Of a stretch of DNA of 64,000 nucleotides, positions 32,595 to 44,700 are shown one piece after another; within the stretch, counting starts at the first letter, position 1; each line of letters starts with the position of its first letter. The notes beneath the pieces are model-generated. The model had not been told where the DNA came from. It saw only the letters and a program-made list of their open reading frames with translations, and searched no databases. A program made the position numbers and the translations under genes. The DNA is from Escarpia spicata (Eukaryota > Annelida > Polychaeta > Sabellida > Siboglinidae), in assembly GCA_963995525.1 (NCBI GenBank), contig OZ023210.1:25457116-25521115 (forward strand), written 5' to 3'.

Positions 32595-33098
32595 ACTCTG
32601 TACTAAGTCACCAAATAAGAGCCGTGGTGTATGTACATCTAACACAATTGACTCTGTACTAAGTCGCCAAATAAGAGCCGCGGTGTATGTACATCTAACA
32701 CAATTGACTCTGTACTAAGTCGCCAAATAAGAGCCGCGGTGTATGTACATCTAACACAATTGACTCTGTACTAAGTCGCCAAATAAGAGCCGCGGTGTAT
32801 GTACATCTAACACAATTGACTCTGTACTAAGTCGCCAAATAAGAGCCGCGGTGTATGTACATCTAACACAACTGACTCTGTACTAAGTCGCCAAATAAGA
32901 GCCGTGGTGTATGTACATCTAACACAACTGACTCTGTACTAAGTCGCCAAATAAGAGCCGTGGTGTATGTACATCTAACACAACTGACTCTGTACTAAGT
33001 CGCCAAATAAGAGCCGTGGTGTATGTTAATCTAACACAACTGACTCTGTACTAAGTCACCAAATAAGAGCCGTAGTGTATGCATATCTAACAGTGTAG
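32595..33098. repeat. 56-bp minisatellite, 9 copies
   Basis: It has the same unit and variants as at 30261-30820, with one copy fewer. The last copy carries the same CCGTAGTGTATGCATATC variant, which shows the array was copied as a block. Confidence 0.97.
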
Positions 33099-33504
33099 CT
33101 AAATGCGTAAATGAGATACGCAATTTTTGTTGACATCTCATTGCCATTTCATTGGCATTTCGTTGGTATTTTCATTGGCATCTGATTGGCCCTTCTCTGG
33201 TTCAATTATCGGGCCAGTACAGGGTCATTGAAGTTATCGTCGGCATTATACATGCAAAGAACTCAAATGTGTGTGTTTTATTTTTTTTTGATAAAGCTAA
33301 TTGTTTAATTATGTAACCAATGGACGAGCGTAAAGACAATGTTCTGTTTTAAAATGTATTTTAGGGCAGACAATGAAGTAATATTTTTTTTAATTTAATT
33401 TGAAAGAATCAATGGGCCAGTGAGAGAAAGCTAATCATGGGCCAAAGAAAAAGTCCTCATTTGACTTCATTGGACGAATGAGTTTTGCTTGCTGGGTGCA
33501 TGTG

Positions 33505-33645
33505 CGCGCGTTTGTGTGTGTGCGTGTGCGTGCTTGTGTGCGAATGTGTGTGTGCGAGTGCGTGTGTGCGCGTTTGTGTGTGTGCGTGCTTGTGTGTGAG
33601 TGCGTGTGTGCGCGTGCGCGTGCGCGTGTGTGCGTGTCTGTGTGC
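33505..33645. repeat. GTGCGN/GTGT microsatellite, unit 2
   Basis: It is the shorter counterpart of 31226-31424. Confidence 0.95.
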
Positions 33646-34373
33646 CAAATACACTACATAATTTCAATATTTAATTAAGTTGAGTACACCAGGATGTTTA
33701 GCCAAACAAGACACGCTCGCCGGGTTTAGTTCACCCCCCCCCCTCCCCCTATGTATGCAACACTTATTTTGCAAAGTGCGCACGCTTTGTTCTTACAACT
33801 CTTGAACTCGCGTACACACGACACCGAGTGCACCCGCTGAACTCCGTTCGTCCGTCCGCGGCCTGGTGCTGTGCTTTCTATTTAAAGGTACGAACAACGA
33901 ATGTGCGAGAAGCACTAGTCTTACTCTTATCTTTATTTAGTACGTCGATCGTATCTCGCACCTCTTCCGACACCGATCGTCTCTCGAAGCGGTCGTTGAC
34001 GCCTTGTGCAATTCGCAAGTCTGCATTTGTCCTGTCAACAAGACACCGGAAGGCAGGTAACGCTCTCTGCAGGGAGAAGTATAGGATGTTCTCCCGATTC
34101 AAATACCGGAACTACTTGCTATGCGCCAACAATTCCTACGAAAGTCTTAATGCTCTCCTTAACTAGAACTAACGTGCTCTGCGGTGTTTGCAATGTTACA
34201 TAACGTGGTAACGTGTTTGCACCATCCGAGCCACTGTCATTATCGCTGGACGCTAGCCAACCGAGGACACATGAGAGTGTTATATAAACAATCGTTTGGC
34301 AAATGGTTGTAGTCTCAGGCTGTCGTAATTTGTGTTAAGTAAAACACAAACTTATCTAATACAACCTGTAACC

Positions 34374-35140
34374 ACTCAACCACTCAACCACTCACTCACC
34401 CACACACCCACCCACCCACCAACCACCCACTCACCCACTCAACTACTTACCCACCCACTCACCCATTCACTCACCCACACACTCACCCATTCACTCACTC
34501 ACTCACTCAACCACTCAACCACTCAACCACTCACCCACCCACTCAACCACTCACCCACCCACCCATCCACTCAACCACTCACCCATTCACCCACTCACTC
34601 AACCACTCACCCACCCACTCAACCACTCACCCACCCACTCAACCACTCAACCACTCAACCACTCAACCACTCAACCACTCAACCACTCAACCACTCAACC
34701 ACTCAACCACTCAACCACTCAACCACTCAACCACTCAACCACTCACCCACCCACTCAACCACTCACCCACCCACTCAACCACTCACCCATTCACTCAACC
34801 ACTCACACATTCACTCATTCACTCAACCACTCACCCACCCACTCAACAACTCACCCACCCACTCAACCACTCAACCACTCAACCACTCAACCACTCAACC
34901 ACTCAACCACTCAACCACTCAACCACTCAACCACTCAACCACTCAACCACTCAACCACTCAACCACTCACCCACCCACTCAACCACTCACCCATTCACTC
35001 AACCACTTACCCATTCACTCGTTCACTCAACCACTCACCCACCCACCCACCCACCCACCCACTCACCCACCCACTCAACCACTCACCCCCACCTACTCAT
35101 CCACCCACTCAACCATTCACCAACCCACTCAACCACTCAT
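34374..35140. repeat. (CCACTCAA)n array, unit 2, expanded
   Basis: About 770 bp against about 350 bp in unit 1. It accounts for a 318-codon open frame that is pure repeat translation. Confidence 0.97.
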
Positions 35141-35212
35141 GTCATGCAGGCTGTGCGCTGTCAAGTCCTTCTCTGCGATTATTTACGGTGACCCCGTCTT
35201 CATCTACCACCG

Positions 35213-37505
35213 GGTGTCATTCGGCAACGAAATTTCATTTGACAAACAAACATCCATACGTACTAATTCATCACTGTGGCATCGTTAATGACACGGAATA
35301 GTCGGATCTTTCTTCGTATTTTGTGATAACATTACTAATAGTCTAAACCGAACAGTTGTAAAACACCAGCTGAAACATTTATGCTGAGTGGAGAGATCGC
35401 TTCATGCAACCGATAGTCAAATACAACAATCACTTGCACCCGGCTATCATCGTTTGACGCCTTTGGTGTTAATGCTGATGTGCACTTGAGCCGTCCGCGC
35501 AATCAACCTCGATGCACCAAAGAGGATAAGAATGTATCACCTTATCTGCGATGACATGGCATCTCCGAGGTTCGTGAAAGCAAACTAATTGACGCATAGA
35601 ACATTACTTCGGGACGCAACACAGTGAGAGTGAATCTATTGTTTACGTTTAGAAGACATACCTATCACCAGTCGTGTGGAAGTTCTCCCCGTCGTATCGT
35701 CTTCATGGAAGTCGATTCAGTGACGGCGTTATTTACGTAAGCGGATACTAATAAGCCGCGAATTTGTGTGAAGTACCTATACAGTGTACGTTCAGGCTGC
35801 CGCAGTTATCGGCGTTGACAATGTTGAGATACGTAAACACGTGGGTTGGAGTATCTGGGTAGTGGAATCAGTGTTGTTTAAGTTGCAGGTCAGTGTGTTG
35901 CGCAATGGTCTACTAAATATACACACTGCTCTATTTAGCTACCGACGACGAGATCAAATGCAGCAGAAACTAGGTCACGATTCCACTACTTTCCCCGATT
36001 TATGTGGAATGTTTTATATCGTATCCCCAGGGGTACGCGAGAGGTTTTCCAGGGGGTACGCATAGGATTGACTGAAAGTAAGGATTTCGCTGTGTTGTGG
36101 GCTACTCGTGTTCGAGCTTTGCACCAAAGGTGGAGACCTCAAGGGGGAGTTCTTGTTCTATCGGACCGTTCTATCAGTCATTTGAATTAACTAAGAAGGG
36201 CAAAGGCGTTGTCTGGTAGGCTTCCAAATGTTATGAGTGAGTTAGAAGTGATCAGTTAGTGTACATGCTAATTCAAACAGCGAGTCTAAACCATACTGAT
36301 ATAAATCAACAATGGCCATTTCAGTATTTGTTATGGTCATTAACATTGTTTGACAATTTGCTTGGCACAATTTTTTTTTCAACATAGTACTCTCTTAATT
36401 TTACAGACATCAGTGAACCACATCTATATTGTTTAAATCATTAGACATTTAAACAGTTCCATTTACCACTGAAGTCAATTTACAATCTCATACTGGTCGT
36501 GTTTAGCAGTTTTTCCAGAGTGAATGAAGAAGGTGGTTTGTTTTACCATTCAAAAGTACTCCATTGCATGATCCATCGATACGCTCTCGCATCAGAGGTA
36601 GGCTATTCCCGCCAGAATAAAGTGCATATCTTGATTATGTTGTAAATATGGTAAATGCCACCAAATTCATAAGTCCCATTTTAAAGCATATTCATGAGGG
36701 TTTAAATACTAATTTATTTCCGGCAGTCGGCGTGATCCACTAACGGCGGTAGAGGTCGCGGCTGGGTGCTCGCCGTGTAATTATGACCTGTCACGCACAA
36801 GATGGGCGTATTTCTTCTATTGCAGATATATCACGGCGTTGGATCAGTTCCGTCCCACTAACGGCAACAACACCGCGCCTGTTGGCCGTTCCGCCTTCTC
36901 TCCGGCGACGGTTTCGTGAGACAACGGGCACACGACAACCCACGACAGCGTGCGTGGACGACGTCAAGTCCTGCTGCATTGCAACAAAAGATTCCTGCAC
37001 GAAGTAAGTGACCACTTCGTTGTTTGCAACTGTAATGCGCACACGAGGAACATCCGTTCGTTTAGCCGCGGCGTTATGGGCAATTATGCAAGAAGATAAC
37101 GGGGTCGTTACACTAGGTTCGCGGCCGTGGGAGGGGTATGATACATGCGCGTTAACCAACCATACACACGGGTTTAGAGATATATTTGACACCGACGACA
37201 TGTGAACGTCTCAAATGTATTGTAGTCCATCTCATTAGGTGCCATAGTTGAGCACTATGAAATACTCAGGTGTGAGGTTTCGGCTCCGTTGCAAGTAGAC
37301 TAGATCGCGTGTGAATACGATTTCACAAAATAACCGAGTGTCGCCCCATTGTGGCGGTGCCGCTGTTTGAACCGACAATCAGTTATTCTTATCGCGATTA
37401 TGTTCGCCACCGACACGGAGCTGCTTGAAAAACCGCCGGCTTGTCACAAATACTCCTTCGTGTGCAGCTACTTGATCGTATGATATTAACCACGCTTATA
37501 GTATT
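35213..37505. other. Gene-free stretch
   Basis: A segment at about 36020-36065 (GGGGTACGCGAGAGG, CAGGGGGTACGC) resembles non-coding parts of hAT-type repeats, with low certainty. Overlapping open frames on both strands at 36783-37205 have no recognised domain. No splice-supported gene. Confidence 0.5.
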
Positions 37506-37509
37506 TTGA

Positions 37510-37940
37510 TGGGATTGGGAGGGAGTGGAGAACGAAAGATGGGGGCGAAGGAGAGAGGGAGAGAGGGAGGGAGGAAGAGAGGGAGAGAGGAAGATAGGAA
37601 GAGAGAGAGGGAGGGAGGGATAGAGGTAGAGAGGGTGAGTGGGAGAGAGGGAGAGCGGGAGAGCGGGAGAGAGGGACAGAGGGACAGAGGGAGAGAGGGA
37701 GAGAAAGAGAGAAGGAATAAAAGGAGATAGGGGAGAGGTAGAGAGAGAGGGGGGGAGAGAGAGGGAGGGAGAGAGAGAGAGAGGAAGAGAGGGATGGAGA
37801 GAGGGAGAGTAAGAGAGAGAGAGGGAGAGAGGGAGAGACGGAGAGAGGGAGAGAGGGAGAGAGGGGCATAGGGAAAGAGGGATAGAGAGAGGGAGGGGAG
37901 AGAGAGAGGGAGGGAGAGAGGGAGAGAGGGGGAGAGGCCG
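37510..37940. repeat. (GAGAGGGA)n purine-rich tract, left
   Basis: About 430 bp of GA-rich DNA directly abutting the left end of the 37941-41949 structure. The tract at 41950-42370 abuts the other end. Confidence 0.96.
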
Positions 37941-38001
37941 TAAAGCCCTGCGCGGGGCGGGTTTTGTATGGCAGGCCGATAGGGCCATAAACGCGGTACA
38001 C

Positions 38002-38153
38002 TTAACGCGTTAAATAAGAAGTTAACGCGTTAACGTGGCAACCAATGAGAACGCGAATAACTTAACGCGTTAACGTGGCAACCAATGAGAACGCGAACAA
38101 GTTAACGCGTTAACGTATCAACCAATAAAGACTCGAATAAGTTAACGCGTTAA
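38002..38153 (+). promoter_or_regulatory. Left-arm array: five TTAACGCGTTAA palindromes with CCAAT boxes, 40-bp period
   Basis: Palindromes start at 38002, 38022, 38062, 38102 and 38142. Between them are AACCAATGAGAACGCG-type segments that carry a CCAAT box (the motif NF-Y binds). The strict 40-bp spacing is close to four helical turns. A regulatory or transposase-binding role is inferred from regularity only. Confidence 0.55.
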
Positions 38154-38702
38154 CTAAGCATCCAATAATGACTCATTTAGCTACGAATCAGATATTGAAC
38201 CAATGAAAGTTAATCTTAGTTATGCATTATGAACACGAAAAGGCGGTAATCTACAATACCATTCATGAACATAGCTAAACTTTGGCAACATCCTGCGCAA
38301 TGTACATTAAGAATTGCCCATTAACCCCCGTATTTATAGGTTTTGGCATCATATTAGGCCCTAGTATACACCTTTTCAAACTAACACACAATATTAATGG
38401 CTGTCGTTTGCTATTATTTAATGTCCTTTGTATCTTGTGGAGATATATTCATGATATATGAATATAATACAATATATAATAATTAATGCCCCCTTGTAAC
38501 TATATTTCACGTTAGTTTAATTATGTAACATTGTTGAACCTAGTGTATTAAATGGAATGCATTGAAAGGGGTATAACTTTACATGAAATCGATATCCGAG
38601 CTCAGCTCCGGCCTGGTTGTCTTTGACAGTTTGGTATGCAAGAAATGAAAAATTGTCCGCTGGTCAGAATGGGTCGACCAGCCGCCAACGGATATTTTAA
38701 CT

Positions 38703-38827
38703 ATGGACATCGGGCGGTTGCAGACGTTGGCAAATCGGGTTCATTCAATTGTTCAAAATCTGCACACCCAACATGCAAGTACGCCGGCCGGAGGAGCTGC
38801 CGTTAGTAGTGGAAATGTTGTGGAGAC
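38703..38827 (+). other. Putative short first exon in left arm (MDIGRLQT...)
   Basis: An ATG at 38703 opens 41 codons beginning MDIGRLQTLANR and ends at GAC|GTAAGTACC, a consensus splice donor. Without splicing, the frame stops at once (TAA 38829-38831, 42 aa). The mirror copy in the right arm keeps the frame, the donor and the length, with one Ala/Val change. No domain is recognised. It could be the 5' exon of a gene once carried by a larger parent element. Confidence 0.35.
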
Positions 38828-39676
38828 GTAAGTACCTACATACTAGTAGACTAATAGATGTAGGCTTTATTGTTAACATTGTTAAACTGTGTAGTGTAGA
38901 CTCTAGCTTATTGACCGCCCCCATGCTCCATGGCGTGATGATGAGTCAGTTTTCGAAACTGCTATTATATCAACATCATTCCGTACTGTTAATGTACGAA
39001 GAATGTACGACATGCACCCATACGTGCACGCGCGCACGCTCGCACGCATGCACGCACGTACACATCATTCGTGCTATCACAATGTATAATTATTATGTAA
39101 GGTCAGTCAATGTTGAATAAAACTGAATTGATGTGTATATCTGAATAAACGAGTTACTGGGGTAAGGTAATTGATTTAGATTCTATATACATAACTGTAC
39201 ATTAATGTTAATCTAGAATACATAATAATGGAACTAGTTCCATATAATAGTATAGATCTATGTACATAGGCGAAGGCGTTTTTCACGCGCGCATGCGGAT
39301 ACAGACAGACCATTGAATCGTTCCATTTTGCGATTCGAATTGTATTCGCACAGCAGTCGGATAGGAAATTCCCAGAAATGACGGCCCTACAGAGGTATTC
39401 CCCATTCCACATTGAGTTTCCGTACTTGTGGCGTGCGGTGTCATATTTACCCAGCATGCCTAGCGTCCACGATGGTGGGGAACGCCGGCAATGTTGTACA
39501 TTCTTCGTACATTAACAGTACGGAATGATGTTGATATAATAGCAGTTTCGAAAACTGACTCATCATCACGCCATGGAGCATGGGGGCGGTCAATAAGCTA
39601 GAGTCTACAGTACACAGTTTAACAATGTTAACAATAAAGCCTACATCTATTAGTCTACTAGTATGTAGGTACTTAC

Positions 39677-39801
39677 GTCTCCACAACATTTCCACTACTA
39701 ACGGCAACTCCTCCGGCCGGCGTACTTGCATGTTGGGTGTGCAGATTTTGAACAATTGAATGAACCCGATTTGCCAACGTCTGCAACCGCCCGATGTCCA
39801 T
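39677..39801 (-). other. Putative short first exon in right arm (mirror copy)
   Basis: It is the reverse-strand counterpart of 38703-38827: ATG at 39801 and donor GTAAGT after 39677, also 125 bp. The two face each other across the loop. Confidence 0.35.
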
Positions 39802-40350
39802 AGTTAAAATATCCGTTGGAGGCTGGTCGACCCATTCTGACCAGCGGACAATTTTTCATTTCTTGCATACCAAACTGTCAAAGACAACCAGGCCGGAGCT
39901 GAGCTCGGATATCGATTTCATGTAAAGTTATACCCCTTTCAATGCATTCCATTTAATACACTAGGTTCAACAATGTTACATAATTAAACTAACGTGAAAT
40001 ATAATTACAAGGGGGCATTAATTATTATATATTGTATTATATTCATATATCATGAATATATCTCCACAAGATACAAAGGACATTAAATAATAGCAAACGA
40101 CAGCCATTAATATTGTGTGTTAGTTTGAAAAGGTGTATACTAGGGCCTAATATGATGCCAAAACCTATAAATACGGGGGTTAATGGGCAATTCTTAATGT
40201 ACATTGCGCAGGATGTTGCCAAAGTTTAGCTATGTTCATGAATGGTATTGTAGATTACCGCCTTTTCGTGTTCATAATGCATAACTAAGATTAACTTTCA
40301 TTGGTTCAATATCTGATTCGTAGCTAAATGAGTCATTATTGGATGCTTAG

Positions 40351-40663
40351 TTAACGCGTTAACTTATCCGAGTCTTTATTGGTTGATACGTTAACGCGTT
40401 AAGTTCTCCAATTCCTTACTGGTTGATACGTTAACGCGTTAACTTCTTCGAATCCTTATTGGTTGCTAAGTTAGCGCGTTAACTTATTCGCGTTCTCATT
40501 GGTTGCTACGTTAGCGCGTTAAATTATATCGCGTTCTCATTGGTTGCTAGGTTAACGCGTTAAGTTATTCGCGTTCTCATTGGTTGCTAAGTTAGCTCGT
40601 TAACTTCTTTGCGTTCTCATTGGTTGCGACGTTAACGCGTTAACTTCTTATTTAACGCGTTAA
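40351..40663 (-). promoter_or_regulatory. Right-arm array: nine TTA(A/G)C(G/T)CGTTAA palindromes with CCAAT boxes
   Basis: Units start at 40351, 40391, 40431, 40471, 40511, 40552, 40592, 40632 and 40652, each followed by ATTGGTTG (inverted CCAAT). Several palindromes are degenerate (TTAGCGCGTTAA, TTAGCTCGTTAA). Four more units than the left arm. Confidence 0.55.
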
Positions 40664-41949
40664 GTGTACCGCGTTTATGGCCCTATCGGCCTGCCATAGG
40701 TTTTGGCCCGCAGCCCGCGGGGGCCCGCAACCCGCGGGCTGGATTTTTGTTGTTGTTGCGGTGCGGTGCGGGTTAAGTTTCAATTTGTGCGGGGCGGGGC
40801 GGTCTGCGGGTCAGGTCACTGCGGGGCGGGGCGGTCTGCGGGCTAGTAATTTCTACATGCGGGCTACTGCGGGCTGATTTTTGTAACTCATTAATGGTCA
40901 CCAGTAACTCAAAGGTGGGACATTCTTTGAGCTAATTAATTGGGGATTACCGGATTGCCCTTGTGTGTGTGTTTAAACAGTGTTATGATAACATGTGCTG
41001 GCCTGCCTTGCCAGCTTCAGTCAGGTGTGATCAGTGGCTTCTTCCAGGAGGAAGTATCAGTCCAGGCCATCAATCTGTTTGTGTAATTAAGCCACCAGGA
41101 TGTCCAATTAGACAGGAAATGCCTTTGATGTGTGGAGACTGGAGACCATGCCACTTGGCACTGGCTGACAGTGCTAACTGCTAAGAACAAGAACTGACAG
41201 TCTTCCTCTGTAGAAGTAAGATGGCTCAAGTCAAAGTGCCTTCTACACTAGTATAATCCGGTGCCAGTAGCGTGATCCAGAGGGGATTCTGAGCCTGTTA
41301 TATGGATATGTGAAAACCCTCTCAACAATCAGTAGTCTACGATCAGAAAATATAAATTGCAAACTTCTATATCAGCAGATTGCAAATTGCAACACTGCCT
41401 TTGTGCACCAAACTCAACCTTTGAACAACTCATGTTCATGCAGTACAATGGCAAATAGATTATAAGATCATAGAATGCCACTGAAGTTAATGCCAGCGGT
41501 GTGAATTTCAGTGTTCTTCATTAAACAAATTATCAACTCCCATTGCATATTCACTTGTGCTGAGTTATATCAATTAGATTAATGACAAGGGTTCTGTTTT
41601 TCTTAAAGATGGAATTCCAAGTACGACATGGTTGTCACCCAGCGCCGTGCATTTGTTAATATTGTAAACAACAACGATTAATAAAGATGATATATTTTTA
41701 ATGATTCCATGTCATCTGTTGTGGGCTGCGGGGCGGGTGCGGGCTGACTTTTTACTAATTACTGCGGGGCGGGACGAGTTGCGGGCCAAGTCACTGCGGG
41801 GTGGGGCGGGCTGCGGGCCAGGATGTGGCAAAATATGCGGGGCGGGGCGGGCTGCGGGCTGAGTTGTAATATGCGGGGCGGGCTGCGGGTCAAACGACGT
41901 AGTTGCGGGGCGGGTGCGGGCTCAGATTTCCAGCCCGCGCAGGGCTTTA

Positions 41950-43690
<1,741 letters not shown>

Positions 43691-44700
43691 ATGGCTGCAA
43701 TGGTGAGACGGCGTCGACGACATCGGATTCCACGTGTTTTTCGAGATAGAACGGATCACATAGATGTACAATTAGGGTTAGGGTTAGGGTTAGGGTTTTT
43801 CGAGATAGAACGGATCACATGGGTGTACAATTAATAGCGGTCTACCGTCTCGACAGAGATTGCATTTTGGAGCTGTGTGAAGAGGTATGGGGAACGACGA
43901 ACCGCCAAACTCGCAGGAGCATGGCGCTATCCGTCTCTTTGCAGGTATGGACAATGGCAATGTCAGTGACATATATTATAGGCTATAATGCTATATTTAT
44001 TTATTTAAAAATGCACCGAATGACACAAAATAGTAGGCAACGTCAAATCAGCCGGATGTCAGTGTGCAGATCGGTGCATGCCGTGTCAGCTGTTCTAGCT
44101 GGAAATGCGAACAGGGATATACGGAAATGCACGGCAAATCAATGCGACGAAGGAAAATTTATATAACTAGCCGGTTTTCCTAACGCGTTAGGTGCCGTAG
44201 ACCGGTCACTGGTGCCAATATTAGCACCAAGTGACAATGAGCCGGTGTACGTATCACGAAAAGAATACCACGCCATAAACGTCCAAGGCATCATGAACGC
44301 CAACCTGCTTTTCACGAATGTGGTTGCTCGTTGGCCCGGCAGCACTCATGACTCGTTTGTGCTGCTAAACAGCGAGATATATGCGAACTTTTAGACAGGA
44401 GAGTATGGAGATGGATGGCTTCTCGGCGACGATGTGAAAGATGCGATTCCGGTGCGTGCATAACTCAGCCGGCCATCTATCGTTTCTACCCCGTAGGTGC
44501 GCTAACGTCATCGTTGCAACAGCCCGCCTTCATAACAAATGCGTGCTACGGCATACTGTCCTACCAATGGCGAATGGCGCTCACTTAGACGACAATGGTG
44601 AAGAAGAAAACAATGTTCGAGATCCGCAGGACGGTGCTACAGAGGGACGCAATGTTCGAGATCGATTAATAGCGACCGTATTTAGCTATCAATCACCATA
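43691..44700 (+). pseudogene. PIF/Harbinger (HARBI1-type) transposase pseudogene
   Basis: The start MAAMVRRRRRHRIPRVFRDR resembles HARBI1 N-termini. The reading continues LIAVYRLDRDCILEL at 43820-43870. The DDE-type domain appears at 44170-44395 (FPNALGAVD, APSDNEPVYVSRKEYHAIN, NVVARWPGSTHDSF), followed by EYGDGWLLGDD after an in-frame TAG and a late IVATARLHNKC segment. The first and second catalytic Asp positions (GAVD, HDSF) can be seen. A middle portion is missing or out of frame. A telomere-like insertion breaks the N-terminal part. Inactive. Confidence 0.85.
43736..43833. repeat. (TTAGGG)4 interstitial telomere-type repeat between 39-bp direct repeats
   Basis: TTAGGG units occupy 43772-43795. 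The flanking copies 43736-43774 and 43795-43833 (GTTTTTCGAGATAGAACGG...) differ at two positions and encode the same transposase residues twice. Confidence 0.95.

Larger units (their letters stand above)
32577..35212 (+). repeat. 2.3-kb tandem segmental duplication, unit 2
   Basis: It is the direct copy of unit 1, longer by about 300 bp mainly because its (CCACTCAA)n array is expanded. The right edge is TACCACCG at about 35212, matching the unit 1/unit 2 junction at 32576. Confidence 0.93.
37967..40698. mobile_element. Foldback element with 1.05/1.2-kb inverted arms and 7-bp target duplication
   Basis: Arms 37967-39012 and 39493-40698 are inverted copies bounded by TATGGCAGGCCGATAGGGCC. The element is flanked on both sides by GGTTTTG (37960-37966 and 40699-40705). 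A 480-bp loop separates the arms. The right arm is exactly 160 bp longer, equal to four extra 40-bp units of its subterminal array. Each arm contains, from outside in, the TTAACGCGTTAA/CCAAT array, AT-rich sequence, and a short ORF ending at a splice-donor consensus. No transposase is present. I do not recognise the family. Confidence 0.85.
37941..41949. mobile_element. GC-rich-ended transposable element (hAT-like?) containing a nested foldback element
   Basis: The left end TAAAGCCCTGCGCGGG (37941-37956) is matched by its exact inverted copy at 41934-41949. Subterminal sequence is GCGGG/GGGGCGGG-rich on the right (40706-40890 and 41720-41945). Removing the nested insert leaves about 1.27 kb with no transposase, so it is a non-autonomous element. 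Both flanks are GA repeats, so a true target duplication cannot be told from the repeat. The hAT label is only a guess. Confidence 0.6.

Noticed and set aside
34332..35288. 318-codon open frame, Thr/Pro/His-rich
   Set aside because: It is a pure translation of the (CCACTCAA)n array. The shorter version in the duplicated unit 1 shows length instability, not coding constraint.
36783..37205. Overlapping frames of 74-136 codons on both strands
   Set aside because: No family resemblance, no splice context and mutual overlap. Chance frames in a GC-richer patch.
37398..38001. Two overlapping minus-strand frames of 171-196 codons
   Set aside because: They are Ser/Leu/Pro repeats from the GA-rich tract. 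Both cannot be real and neither has a domain.
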